This document shows positions 1 through 10,472 of a stretch of DNA of 23,499 bases, one piece after another. The stretch is from Spirogloea muscicola (taxonomy: Eukaryota > Streptophyta > Zygnematophyceae > Spirogloeales > Spirogloeaceae): NCBI GenBank assembly GCA_009602725.1, contig WELB01000050.1, forward strand, positions 233,451 to 256,949. Reading direction: 5' to 3'. Below the pieces are notes generated by a model. It did not search any database and had not been told where the DNA came from. It worked only from the letters and a program-made list of their open reading frames with translations. A program made the position numbers and the translations under genes. Numbering within the stretch: the first letter of the stretch is position 1; the number at the start of each line of letters is the position of its first letter.

Positions 1-20
1 GCGCGGCGCCTGCGCGCGCC

Positions 21-540
21 ATGGCGCTGCCGCCGGCGCCGCTGAAGCGGTACCGGGACTCGCTGGGGCGCTCGCGCGAGGGCGCGCACGCGCTCCGCAT
101 GCCCGGCGACCTGGCGGCCACCGACGTCGCGCTCACCTTCCTGGGCGCACTGCCCATCTCCGACCACCTCCACGTCCCCTACCCGCTTGCCGTGGCCGGC
201 TTCTGGGGCCTCGGCATCGGCCTGCACCGCCTCTTTGGCGTGCGCACCACCATCGACAAGAAGCTCTTCCCCGACGTTGAGGACGAGCAGCTCGACGAGA
301 AAGCCGTGAGCCACCTCGCCCACCCGGCTAACGTCCTCTCCTTATGGATGCCTGTCTTTTGGCATCGCCCCTTCAGCCACTTTGGCCTGATCATGCTCCG
401 ACATTTCGTGAGTTATCGGGCATGTTAGCACGGTCTCTCCAAGAGTCGCAGGACATTGCACAGAGCTGATGCGGCAGTAAGGGGACTGGGCATTGGGGTG
501 TTTGAGCTTGCAGGAGAGGCTCTCCGGCAAGGACGAATGA
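21..540 (+). CDS. Small unrecognised protein, two exons (103 aa)
   Basis: I read exon 1 as 21-305 and exon 2 as 514-540. The donor GTGAGC follows ...DEKA and the acceptor TTGCAG precedes ERLSGKDE-stop; both are phase 0. The protein starts MALPPAPLKRYRDSL and has a hydrophobic stretch near residues 53-68 (PYPLAVAGFWGLGIGL) that could be one membrane span. An acidic, charged C-terminus follows (FPDVEDEQLDEKA). I do not recognise the family and assign no function. The first exon is very GC-rich, as in the other host genes here. Reading through the intron instead would give a 135-residue product ending at 428, but the strong donor and the short coding second exon favour splicing. The gene converges on ARP7. 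Confidence 0.55.
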
Positions 541-1067
541 CTGAGGCAATGCCTCACCAGCCTTCATGCTGTCGAGCACATACTACTTACTCATTGTCAG
601 ATAATGCCCCACAATTATCTGCATCACTACCGACACAGTCACAAATCTTATCTTATGGTCCACCTTGTGGGGGTGTGCCATTCATGGGAACGCTGAGCTC
701 GTTAATGAATGCTTCAATGTAGCACCTTGTGATAGTGAGTCTATCTCTGGGGATTGCATCACTGCCACCCCCCACTCATTCCACCAATCAGGATTGACAA
801 TACTAAAGCAACCTTTTTCGTAATATACAACACCTTCCCATGATTGACTGCAGATTGCAAGAACTGCACTGCTTCAAACAGAGAGCTTGTACTAGTACAG
901 AGTTGGCCTATGTTCCTATCAAATTTGTCCTGAGTGTTGTAAGACTACCTGTATATCAAGTTTGACCAGCTAAAGAATGGTGCTGCAGGTCTCATGGTAA
1001 GACGAATGAAATGAGCTGACCAGAAGCTAAGGTTGGTGAAAGCTGGAGTACCTCACAAGCATAAGAA
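541..1067. other. Convergent intergenic region / 3' UTRs
   Basis: This lies between the stop of the small + strand gene and the stop of ARP7 on the - strand. It is AT-richer than the exons and shows no convincing coding potential on either strand. It most likely holds the two 3' UTRs and terminators. I see no repeat or RNA gene in it. Confidence 0.6.
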
Positions 1068-3002
1068 CTATAAGCACTTTCTGTGAATGATGACAGGCCC
1101 ACTTTCATCATAGTCGCCCTTGCTAATGTGCTGGTTTTGTGGAAAGACCACCTTGGCTAGGATAGCTCCACCCATCCAGGCTGCATTTCGAGCTGTGCTC
1201 TCCGGCATGTACTCTGGAGGCTGCCAGTCGCAGTGCGGTTTGTCAGTCAGTGGCACAGTGGCTTCAAGAGGGAGGGTGCCATCCTACAGCAGGCAAATGT
1301 AACTATGTCACAGCAGGAGAATGATTGTATCGAAAGCAAACCTTGACAATGGTGGGCCTTGTGGAGGGGGGCGCAAGAAGGGTGGTCTCTCTCAGGAACC
1401 TCTCCTCGAAGCCTGCACACGCACATTACCATGCAACCACACATTTCAATGTTGATGAGATTGAGGACCGCCATAATGATAGAGCATGTTATACTACCTG
1501 ATACTCATGCATGTCCTGGCAATGACTACTGCAATGGTCTGGGTACGTACTCGTGTACCCGCCATACCTGTCATGCAGGAGGTGCCGCCACAGAGCACAA
1601 TATTCTCCAGCATCTGGCGTTGGTTCTCAGGTGGCATGCAGAGGCCAACCCGATGGCACACCTGCTCTGGCAGGCCAAAGTCATCCACGCCCAGGAGCTG
1701 GGGCCTGAAGAGCGCCTCCCCCACGAGTTGCCTGTCCTTGCCCTCTATTACAATCACCTGATTCGTGCAAAAGGATGCTGAGGGGTCAGCATAGCTTCAT
1801 GGCTTGAGTAGCCAATCTTGATCCAGATTGCATCAGAATTTAGGACCACCAGGTAGCAGTAGCAAGTACAAGCAACACGTCGCGGCCTGCATGAAAAGCG
1901 ACTGCTTCATGGCCGGATGAAGTTACTCGGATTCTGCTCATTGAGGGTTCACTTGGTGGACTGACCTGGCCATCCGGCAGCGTGTGCTCACAAGGTGCAA
2001 ACGCGGCACTCTCGTGAGCCTCAGGATCTGGTGAGACTGCAGCATAGGTCTCCTTGAGCTGGTCCAGAGTAGCGGTATCCAGCTTGGCAGTCGGGTACGA
2101 CTGCATCAGGCGCTGGCCGAGCAGCGCGCTGAGGTCAAGGCCGCCCAGCTCCACGCGCTTCACAGCGCTGTGCTGCACGGCACCTTCCCAGATGGGCGCG
2201 ATGTCTGCAGAGCCAGCAGCCACGCCGGCTGGCTGTTGCAAGTGGCACTAGAGAAAGCATGACCTTGGTTGCCCTGATCATAGGCACATAGACCAGATTG
2301 GTTGTGCATGATGCGGTACGTCACAACAAGGAACACTGTGACCCAGAAATGAGGCTTTTGGCTTCAATCATCGCATAAGGATCAGACAGGAGTTTGAGAA
2401 TCATCATTACAGGGTCCCAGTACCGATCTTGCCATGGCCGACATCTATGGTGCAACCCATGAGGCGGCCGACTGCGTACAGCGACAGTACCGCCTGCTCG
2501 ATCGCGTACAGCCCCGCGACGTTGAACGTCTCGAACATGACTTGCGTCATCTGCTCCCTGGCTGCCTGCCACAGAGTGCGGCTGCTGATATCAAAAGAGC
2601 GGCTGCAAACGCCAGCCAGATGCATGCAGAGGGTGTGCATACACACACATGCATACACAGCAGCAGCTCCAGATACAACACTCTGCACGGGTGTAGCGGC
2701 AGCCATTGGGTTGAGGAGGGCGGCGGGGCCTGCAGGGCGGCGCTGACCCTGGGGACGCCCAGCGGCTCGGCGACGAGGACCTGGCCCTCCGCGCCGAGCT
2801 CCCAGCCGAGGCGCGTGTAGAAGATGTAGTGCCAGAGGTCGTGCATGGCGTCCCAGTCGCGCACCGCGCCGCGCTCCACGGGCGCCACCGCGCCCGCCAC
2901 CTCCACGCCCGGCGCCACGCGCAGCACGCCGCTCCCGCCGCCGCCGCCGCCGCCGCGCACGAGGCCGTCCTCGTCCAGCGGGCACAGCAGCGACGACATG
3001 AC
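1068..3002 (-). CDS. ARP7: Actin-related protein 7 (ARP7-like), six recognised exons
   Basis: Exons on the - strand are 3002-2748, 2565-2424, 2204-1966, 1757-1568, 1412-1342 and 1220-1068, all GT-AG and phase-consistent (about 349 codons). Actin-fold landmarks appear in order: [114 protein letters not shown], and the terminal HRKCL before a TAG stop. The C-terminal wording matches plant ARP7 rather than conventional actin. ARP7 is known in plants as a nuclear protein of SWI/SNF-type chromatin remodelling complexes. The first ~14 residues are not identified: exon 3002 starts at a good acceptor (GTCGCAG), so a short upstream exon within 3003-3290 is likely. A CCG run encodes a Gly stretch absent from typical homologues. 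Confidence 0.92.
2935..2956. repeat. (CCG)n run inside ARP7 exon 1
   Basis: About seven CCG units, read as GGC/GGN on the - strand, give a poly-Gly insertion just after LDEDGLVRG in ARP7. The run keeps the reading frame and is likely to vary in length. Confidence 0.85.
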
Positions 3003-3476
3003 CTGCGACGGGCACGCCCCAAGAACCTCAGCGCAGCCTCGCCGGCGGCGGCGGCGGCGGCGGCGGGCCAGCGGCGCGGCTGCTTCGCCCGGGTCGTCCG
3101 CCGCGAACGGCGGGGAACGACCCAGAAGGCCGTGGACGCCAGTCCCCCGCCCCGTCGGGGGGACAGGGCTTCTCTCCACCACGTCGGCAGTCCACGTGGC
3201 GGAGCTCTCGCTGACACGTCGGCCAAGCGCTGCCGTGACCCCTGCTCATTTGGCCTTCGTTTGTTATCAATACACGAGATCTTCCTGCTCCTAGTAATAA
3301 GAATTGTGTTCCAAAAATGAGTCGTAGGACAATTCTGAAGCGACGAAAGTGCTACTAAATCTGTCAGAAGAAATCATACGCTTGTTGTTCCACGTAAAGT
3401 CAATTGTGCAAAGCATGACGAAGGAACTGCTCAATACAGCAGCTGAGGACTTTTCGAGCTGAGAGGACTTTCGTAT
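3003..3476. other. ARP7 5' region and AT-rich stretch up to the N
   Basis: 3003-3230 is very GC-rich with a (CGG)8 run at about 3043-3067. It probably holds the ARP7 first exon, 5' UTR or promoter. From about 3240 to 3476 the DNA becomes AT-rich, with no coding sequence that I can support. It should contain the upstream part of the dihydrodipicolinate reductase gene, but I find no start codon, transit peptide or glycine-rich dinucleotide motif there. Confidence 0.5.
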
Positions 3477-3477
3477 N
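3477..3477. other. Single N at a composition break
   Basis: The only ambiguous base in the window lies at 3477. AT-rich sequence on its left changes abruptly to very GC-rich coding sequence on its right, in mid-protein of the next gene. It may mark an assembly join or collapsed gap rather than a simple base ambiguity. Confidence 0.7.
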
Positions 3478-3479
3478 GC

Positions 3480-5008
3480 GGCGCGCGGCTGGCCTTCGGC
3501 GGCGGCGCCGAGGTCGAGCTCCGCGGCGCCGAGGAGCGCGACGCCGTCGTGGACGCCGTCCTCGCCGCGCACCCCGCCGTCGTCGTCGTCGACTACACGC
3601 TGCCCTCCGCCGTTAACGGTGGGGCATCTATCGACCTCTCCACAGCCACCGTCGCCACCGTCACTATACCGTCGTCTCGATGCCACTTGCTGGCGCGGCT
3701 CGCAGCTGCTAAACATGGACTCCGGTTGCTGCGGCGCAGAGAACGCGGAGTTCTACTGCCGCCGCAACCTGCCGTTCGTGATGGGCACCACGGGCGGTGA
3801 CCGGAAGCGGCTGCTCGAGGTCCTGCGCTCGTCCGGGAACTACGCCGTCGTGGCGCCGCAGATGGGCAAGCAGGCGAGCTGCCCACGACGCCCACAAGCC
3901 TCCAAAGGCTCATGAGGAGGCCTGGCTCCGCTGCCGCTCGTCTGCCGCTAGTCTCACGCCCTCGCCGTGCGTTGCTGCGCAGGTGGTGGCGCTGCAGGCG
4001 ACCTTGGAGCTCATGGCCGAGCAATTCCCAGGAGCTTTCTCAGGGTACGATCTTAAGGTCAGAGGAGGAGGAGACTAGCTAGACTCATGCAGTGTCCTGA
4101 ATATTTGCTTATGTGGCAAAGTGGCGAGGTAATGTGCACCATCTCCTGTGCAAATGTGTGCCGTTGAAGTAGCTAAGGACCCCAGGTGCAGGGCTGATGC
4201 TGGGGCAGGTGACGGAGTCGCACCAGTCGACGAAAGTTGACACCTCCGGGACGGCCAAGGCCATTGTGGCATCCTTCCAAAAGCTGGGGCTGGACTTTAG
4301 TGTCGACCAGGTGCCAGCATGCGCCTCTCTGGACGTTGACGTTCATTTGCTTGCAAGCACGAGAGATCGGCTTGCAAGCACAAAAGAGGGACGACTTGTC
4401 AATGTCCTGAGAAATTACGCACAGCTATTTATAGATCAACAGTGGTGAGTCCGTCGACGTGCATGCCTCTTGGTTCTGCAGATTCAGAAGGTGCGGGAGC
4501 CTGAAGTGCAGATGTCGCGAATGGCTGTGCCAGAGGAGCACCTAAAGGGCCATGCATTTCACACGTACCAGCTGACGTCACCCGATGATACGTGAGTACA
4601 TGGCCATGGTTTGCAGCAGCAACATGCGACTGGTGGCACCTGCTTTCCTTTCTAGCAACAATTGTGTTCACCATGTGAACTTTACTCTGCACTTGGGTCA
4701 ATCGTCTGCAGGGTGCGGTTCAAATTTGAGCACAACGTATGTGGACGTAGCATCTATGCTGAGGGTACCGTAGACGCAGTACTCTTCCTGGCCAGAAAGG
4801 TGCGCACTACAAGTAGTACACAGTACATTCTTCTGCAAGATTATGGCCATATAATATAAGTGCTCAGTGTTTGTGTGAAGTAATTCTTGCTACATCAGCA
4901 GTTACAGCTTGTAGCTGCACTTGCTCGTGTTGCCTGCAGATATCTGAGAAGGCCGACAAGAAGCTGTACAACATGGTTGATGTACTGAGAGAAGGCAAAA
5001 TGAGGTGA
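3480..5008 (+). CDS. Plant-type 4-hydroxy-tetrahydrodipicolinate reductase (DapB family), 5' end missing
   Basis: Recognised exons are 3480-3618 (partial), 3740-3873, 3983-4057, 4209-4310, 4482-4591, 4712-4799 and 4940-5008 (TGA), in phase, giving about 238 residues. The enzyme carries out the NAD(P)H-dependent step of lysine synthesis after dihydrodipicolinate synthase, and in plants acts in plastids. Hallmarks are VVVVDYTLPSAV, PFVMGTTGGDR, VAPQMGKQ, the catalytic stretch TESHQSTKVDTSGTAKA (His at 4221-4223, Lys at 4233-4235), GHAFHTYQLTSPDDT, HNVCGRSIYAEGTVDAVLF and the end NMVDVLREGKMR. The N-terminal half of the Rossmann domain with its glycine-rich motif, and any transit peptide, are absent, cut at the N. 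The intron after exon 2 has a GC donor (CAG|GCGAGC). A TGTAA, the usual chlorophyte polyadenylation signal, lies at 5152-5156. Confidence 0.9.
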
Positions 5009-5914
5009 CTGTCTGTGGATCACATGGCATGTGGATCACATGGCAACAGTATCATTCACAGACCAACTTAGAAGCATGCATGAGTTGGAGGGAGGAGTTC
5101 TGTGGGTAGCTACCAAGCTTCTGCATCTCCATGGTGGAGGTCATACACCCTTGTAAGCACTTGGTGAGGAGTACACGAAAACACAATTGCAATTTGGGCA
5201 GCCACTTGGCAAAGCAATAAAAGAGCTCATATAAGAGAGCTCACTTTGAATCAGCGGTGGCTGGAAACCACAACCTTGAGATTTCACCTAGAAGGTGTAT
5301 AAATGCTCTATGCGGAGGTGTCTTGACAGCTAGTTCGGTGCAGTCCTTTTCCTACCAGTGAGGCCAGCTGTGAGAGGCGCTCAGCGGCTCTTGTCTCACC
5401 CGTCATTAGATTCCTCAAGCAGCCGTGTCCTGAGCTGATTCATTCTTAAGAAATTGCTTACTTCTAGCACTGTGTTTCTCCGAGGCTCCCTCTTCTGCTC
5501 TGAGCTTCTGCCTTTTGCAAGCCCCATGTGCACATTCAGTCTGTGATAACACCATTGGTGTAGCAGCTGAGAGCTGTCAAACTTGACTCAGAAGATCTAG
5601 ATCCTCTCGTTTTGGAACTCAGCAACCAAGGGACTCAGCAGCAAGTGATCGCAACAAGCTGCAATGACGTACAATGTGCGTCAACTCCAAGAACCTGTAA
5701 GACTCAATGGCAAAATGTCGGAGGCAGCAGGAGAATCAGACTGACAATTTAGTGAAGCTCCGCTATCATCTATCCTCTTGCAAGACCTAAATATATACAA
5801 AGGCGTATACTGGAGATCACAGAAGGCCTCCGAATTTGAAGGTCAACAGAGAAGAGAGAGGAGTCAAAGCTTCTCGATCCCGGCGATCCTCATGGCCACC
5901 ATGCTGCTCTGGCA
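5009..5914. other. Convergent intergenic region between reductase and SGT1
   Basis: About 900 bp between two converging stops. It is AT-richer than the coding DNA and has no supported gene. The SGT1-proximal part, from about 5803 to 5914, is 3' flank that was copied with SGT1: it recurs at the start of the inverted fragment from 15212. The rest shows nothing I can name. Confidence 0.6.
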
Positions 5915-8754
5915 TTACTTGCTACTCCAGTCATGCGTCTCCGAGCCTTCAGGAGCTTTTCCAGTCACCATCTTGCTCCCGACATCCTTCCAATTGGTGG
6001 ACAGGACAGTGCCATTGGACTCCACCTGTTGATATATGCACAAGGAAGCGGCATCAGCTCACAGATTACACTGATCAGGAAACCCTAAATTATATTACGC
6101 TGAGCACAAAGTACTTGCAGACTTTCAGATTGTAATGACACCCAAGGATTACCCCATGCATAGCAACCACTTATCCTGCAGCATCAGCTCCGCAGTATTT
6201 TGCCGTTTACCACTGTGGAAGAGGGAGCACTCAATCCTTGCAATTGACACTCACAAATGACTTGTTCATTGCACGCCTTGTGTCTTCATCTGCGTTGCAA
6301 TAGATGTCCTGGAACAGCTTGTTGAGCGCTTGGTCACCTTCCAATTTCTCGCCTTTTTCCTGCGATCACATCTACGTCACTTCTTGTCAGCAGGTCGCAG
6401 ACACATATTCACCTGACAGTAAGAAGCGCAGATTTGTGGCTAGACCAAGGACAAGCTGGGAAATGGAATGTGTTGCCTCATCTCTGACCACTTAGATAGC
6501 AAGCGGTAGCCTTCTGGTTCGGAATGCGGAAACAGGGAAGGGACCTGTACCTCTGCCTTCACCTCAGCCTCTAGCTTGTTCCAATCAACGTGCTGTTTCC
6601 TAGATGATGGGTAGCTGGTAGTAGCCTTCTCCTCCTTGACTGTCGGAGAAAGAATCAAAGGTGGTCGCATGTGTGCACCATTCACCAGCAGAAGAATCTC
6701 ATCATCAGGAAATATCAGCTAGGCTCAAGTCAAGGAAGGGACTTCAAAGAAAAACTATTGATCGTCAACTGCTACTTGCAGACAGGCAAAAAGGGCAGTG
6801 CTTGAAATGGTCCGGGAGTGCATGCACATATACCTGCGACGTATGGCTGGTCAACACTTTGTTGTGCTGTGTACTCTAAACTTTTCCAGTTGATAGGTGC
6901 AGCTTTTGCCAGTCGGATCTCAATCTTGGTACTCATTAACGTGTACTTGCTTGCATCTGGCAGTATCTATCTTGCACAAGAGACACACATGGACATCAGC
7001 AGGAAACAATGTGCTAAGATGTGAATCTATTGCATGATAAAGCCAAAGACAGGCAGCCCCTGAGATACTCCAGCTAGCCAGTCACATGCGGGTCGCAAGC
7101 AACCATCAAGCAGACAATCGCTGAACCCTGTGTGTGACTAATAGTATGAGGTCTGGATTAACCTTGGCAAACAAACGCAGCTGCAGGGAGTACCCTTCTA
7201 CTGGGATTCCCACGCTCAGCTGTCATTCAGAGCATCATGCATGCAATTGAGTCAATGTACGCTCCCTAAGATGCTCCATTGGTCATGGGTCTACAGCAAA
7301 TGAGGCGTCTGATAAGCTTGGCTGCTGCATGTTGAAGTGCACAGACAGCGATGTGGGTTGTAATGGCAGCATACAATCTGCTCTCCAATATCAATATGAA
7401 GATCCTCAGCTCTGATGTTTTTGGCAAACACCGTAACAACAACGTGCGATGGTATCTGGTACCACTCATGCCTGCACAGTTTCAAGGACAAGCTGACGTC
7501 ATTATCATCATCAAAATCATAAGGAGTTGCTACAGAGGAGCTGTTCATTTCAGCTCTTCTTAAGCAAACGCTGACTTCCATCTGTAGTACCGGTATTTTG
7601 GGGGTGGCGGTGCCAGTGCTGGGGGGGCAACAAGCTCTTTGGCCACAACATCCTCCACTGCTGCGAATTGATTGCTGACAGGCATTTCCTCCTTGGGCAC
7701 AGGCAGCGCCCCTGCTGGTGCAGCTCCATTCGAGTGGGTGGCCCTCCCGCTGCTCCGCATCTCCTCTGGAGGAACAGCCGGATGGCCAGAAAGAGCACCG
7801 ATTGAGTAGAAGGTGAGACGCACTTAAGCATGGTCAATGTCAGCACCTTATACAGCAGGTGCAACCAAACCAAGAGGGGAGGTGAAGTCACCTTCGAGCT
7901 CAACGTCACATTTCCGTATCCACATGTTGAATGGGCTTGAATGATCGCCGATAGCGGCTCCGGCCTCGAATGCAGACTTCGCAGTCTGGTACTCTTCCAA
8001 CTCAAAGCAGGCTATCCTGCATTTTGCGGATCAACATGCGGTCCCAAATGAAAAGTGTTGCTCATACAATAAGGACTATATCGTACAGAGCAGAGTGGAG
8101 GGGAGGACGGCATCCACACCCTTTGCGCAGGTACGCCTTTGCCACCGTTGGTTCAAGTTGGATGGCCATGCTTGCATCCGACACAGCATCTGCAGGTTCA
8201 CAAAGAGTCAGGCATTGGCTGCAGGCGCCTGGGTTGGCATGAAAGCCAGCAAACTTATCTGCTGAGGAGACCTCGAGAAAATGATTGCCAATTATGTTGA
8301 CAATCTGACTACAACATGGCGAACCCACGCGCTGGGTATTCTGCAGCTTCGAAGCGAACGGGCCATCCTACCCTTACCTTTACCTTTTCCTCCAGCTGAC
8401 AGGGGGGTACTAAGAGCGCCCTGTCTGCCTAGACTGTGGCTTCGCTAATATAGTCATGAACATCCTCTGTATGCATCTGGCTGGCTTTCACAGCCACTCT
8501 CTTAATTACAGCAGCCGCATTCCTCTCTTTTACCAGAACACGCGCATCCAAGAGTGGTGTGCAAGGAGGTGACCTGGGAAGTTGCCGAGCTTCGTGTGCG
8601 CCATAGCACGATTGGAGTAAATGTTGGCCGCGTAGGGCTCCAGCGCAAGAACCTTTCCGTAGAGAGCGACCGCCATCTCATAGTCCTCGTCGACGAACGC
8701 AGCGTTGGCGCGGCGCTCCAGGTCGGCGGCCAGGGCCTCGGCATCCATCGGCAT
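5915..8754 (-). CDS. SGT1: SGT1 co-chaperone, complete ten-exon gene (copy A, 380 aa)
   Basis: Exons on the - strand are 8754-8574, 8189-8120, 8016-7892, 7765-7591, 7471-7375, 7219-7163, 6966-6834, 6639-6551, 6359-6255 and 6025-5915. All are GT-AG, and phases sum to 1143 nt with TAA. Residues 1-125 form a TPR domain ([35 protein letters not shown]-like helices, [16 protein letters not shown]). A Pro/Ala linker follows to about 183. The CS domain spans 184-279 ([19 protein letters not shown], then [13 protein letters not shown]), and the SGS domain follows ([60 protein letters not shown]). SGT1 is known to bridge HSP90 with SKP1/SCF ligase and, in plants, NLR immune receptors. The exon 7 acceptor is the least certain junction. 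One oddity is Cys after DIY, where the other copies have Arg. Partial copies lie at 14021-15828 and 21011-22935. Confidence 0.93.
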
Positions 8755-8902
8755 AGTCGGGCGGCGGCGGGCGGGGCTGGCGGAGCGGGGGTCCGGGCGA
8801 CTAGGAGCTCTCGAGGGGGCAGGGGCGGGGCGGGTCCGCTACGTATTGAGCTTCCTGTGTTTTCGTCGTGTTTTATTGTCTAGCTGCCTAGCTGTGTGTT
8901 TG
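8755..8902 (-). promoter_or_regulatory. SGT1 copy A upstream region
   Basis: This GC-rich sequence immediately upstream of the SGT1 ATG (8752-8754) should carry its 5' UTR and core promoter. I see no clear TATA box. Retrotransposon-derived repeats begin at about 8900, so the intact promoter space is short. Confidence 0.4.
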
Positions 8903-9000
8903 ATTTTGGCTTTCGACATTGTCCATTCTTTCTGGGCTGGCTTTGCTGGCACCCTTATTCTATGGGCGGAGCACTTTCTTCTTACGCCCGGGGTATGCCT
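8903..9000 (+). repeat. Dispersed hairpin repeat (GGGCTGGC family)
   Basis: This carries the recurrent block GTCCATTCTTTCTGGGCTGG followed by a complementary GCTGGC and a GGGCGGAGC-type segment. The same block lies in the opposite orientation at about 9690-9785, so the 9.0-9.7 kb LINE pieces are bracketed by an inverted pair of it. Confidence 0.7.
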
Positions 9001-9038
9001 CGGAAGACTTCTACTTATGGATTTCTGAAGAAAATGTC

Positions 9039-9320
9039 GTGTATTTGAAACAAACATAGGCCAATGGCCAAGTACAAAGGCAAGCAAGCACATCTAAATA
9101 TCTACATAACCTACAGCAGGTTGACCCGCTCAAAATCCACGGGTCAAAACATAAAGGTCGCTAACCGATGCATGAATACTAGATGTCAGGTACGAAGCCC
9201 TTCTGTCACCAACTAGAGCTCGCCCAGCTTTCTGATGCAAGGCATTAGCCTGAGCTCGCTGCAAACAGGCCGAAACTCGACGTCGCAAGAACGACAAATA
9301 TGCAGCTGGCAAGCCCATAG
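9039..9320 (-). mobile_element. LINE 3' end fragment E1 (C-terminus plus tail)
   Basis: The - strand encodes the last ~60 residues of the LINE polyprotein (LPAAYLSFLRRRVSACLQRA ... SDLYVLTRGF) with a stop at 9130. A ~90 bp untranslated tail follows, containing the GGCC-AAT-GGCC hairpin (9061-9071) and ending AATACACG. It is severely 5'-truncated, as expected for target-primed reverse transcription. It is a near copy of the next 280 bp (E2) in direct orientation. Confidence 0.75.
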
Positions 9321-9330
9321 AAACAATTTC

Positions 9331-9690
9331 GTGTATTTGAAACAAACGAAGGCCAAAGGCCAAGTACAAAGGCAAGCACATCTAAGACCTACATAATCTA
9401 CAGCAAATTGACCCGCTCAGTAACCACGGGTCAAAATATAAAGGTCGCTAATCGATGCCTGAATACTAGATGTCAGATACGAAGCCCTTCTGCCACCAAC
9501 TAGAGCTCGGCCAGCTTTGTGGTGCAAGGCATTAGCCTGAGCACGCTGCAAACAGGCCGAAACACGTCGTCGCAAGAAAGACAGATATGCAGCTGGCAAG
9601 CCCAACTCAACCGGAAACACATCTGCACGACGTGTGTAGCCTAGATAGGCAATGTTTTGGAGGAGGGTGTGGAAACGAGGAAGGGGGCCA
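9331..9690 (-). mobile_element. LINE 3' end fragment E2
   Basis: The - strand encodes PRFHTLLQNIAYLGY through LPAAYLSFLRRRVSACLQRA to SDLYILTRGY, stopping at 9417. It is followed by the same tail as E1 with the hairpin GGCC-AAA-GGCC. The matching part is closely similar to E1 over about 280 bp, and E2 reaches slightly further upstream. The pair is a tandem duplication or two nested insertions at the same spot. Confidence 0.75.
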
Positions 9691-9834
9691 GCAAAGCCAG
9701 CCCAGAAAGAATGGACAATGTCAAAAGCCAAAAGCTCTCCCCTCTCCTAATAAACTTTCTTCTTCTAATAAGTGCTCCGCCTGGTTCCCATGGCATCCCT
9801 CTTTCCCTCGTCCCCGGCTTGCGCCGGCTTGCGC

Positions 9835-10055
9835 AGCGTGCTGTGTCCCGCAGGCGCGGCGAGCCGGCTGACTTCAACACAGCTGGCTCGTGGGCTCAGG
9901 TATTGAGATTGTCAGTGTCCCTCCAGCGGTCCATGGCCCATGCTCTACATCTGCGTGCTGGCCGTGCTCTCGCTGCGGCCTCTGGCTTTCGGCAGGGCGA
10001 TAGTTTGCGGGCAGCTAGTCTGTCGGATCTGCGGCTCCTCACTCGTGACTACTGA
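9835..10055 (+). mobile_element. LINE C-terminal fragment E4 (+ strand)
   Basis: The reading frame runs GEPADFNTAGSWAQVL, SVSLQRSMAHALHLRAGRAL, then SDLRLLTRDY and stop. It matches the C-terminal ~75 residues of the longest copy at 19072-19824, but belongs to another subfamily than E1/E2 and lies in the opposite orientation. Confidence 0.7.
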
Positions 10056-10119
10056 ATGATCCATCCTCCCCCTGTGCTGACATGACATCTCCAGGCCCCT
10101 CTGTAGCTGCTAAACGCTT

Positions 10120-10258
10120 GTCGGCCTCTCCGAACCCTTGTCAATTCTTTTTGGCCTGGCTTATCACAGCCCTTGCCCCCATGTGGAGTGCCACTTCTTT
10201 CGTTGCCTACATCTTGCCAGGCGGCTGGAAGATCTTGGGAGTGCCACTAGGAGAGATC
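10120..10258 (+). mobile_element. LINE internal fragment (post-reverse-transcriptase region)
   Basis: This encodes GGWKILGVPLGE, matching VVLGVPLGEAAHV at about 20740-20770 on the - strand, a stretch typical of the region after the reverse-transcriptase core. The nearby CTTGTCAATTCTTTTTGGCC...CACAGCCC also matches 18600-18645 in reverse complement. It is a short decayed fragment with no intact ORF. Confidence 0.5.
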
Positions 10259-10330
10259 GTGTATTAGAAAGAAATTTAGGCCAAATGGCCAGGTACAAAG
10301 GCAAGCACATCTAAAAATCTACAGAACCTA
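10259..10330 (-). mobile_element. LINE tail only, extremely 5'-truncated
   Basis: About 70 bp match the E1/E2 tail: terminus AATACAC, hairpin GGCC-AAAT-GGCC, then GTACAAAGGCAAGCACATCT read on the + strand. It has no coding part. The copy appears to consist of the tail alone. Confidence 0.65.
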
Positions 10331-10354
10331 CACTAGGGGACCCGTCTCTCACGA

Positions 10355-10450
10355 AGAAAGGGCTCGCCCATTGAGGATAGGGGCTGGAAAAGCCAGCCCA
10401 AAAAAGAATGAACAAAATACGAGAAGGGGGCCAGGGGAAGCGCTAAGAAG
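10355..10450 (-). repeat. Dispersed hairpin repeat block
   Basis: This contains GGGGCTGGAAAAGCCAGCCC (10380-10399), a 7-bp stem with a 4-nt loop. It is flanked by GCTCGCCCATTGAGGATAG and by GAATGAACAAAATACGAGAA, GGGGGCCAGGGGAAGCGCTAAG. The same flanks recur at 11560-11655, 18944-19035 and, inverted, at 11895-12000 and 20190-20290. Confidence 0.8.
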
Positions 10451-10472
10451 CGTCTCTCACGGAGGGAAAATG

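Noticed and set aside
2407-3290. Long Arg/Ala/Gly-rich open frames on both strands
   Set aside because: They are shadows of the GC-rich ARP7 exon and its CCG/CGG runs; one frame carries the clear ARP7 protein.
5778-6135. + strand open frames opposite SGT1 exon 10
   Set aside because: The - strand gives the SGT1 SGS domain with matched splice sites. The + frames are antisense and recur wherever SGT1 copies occur.
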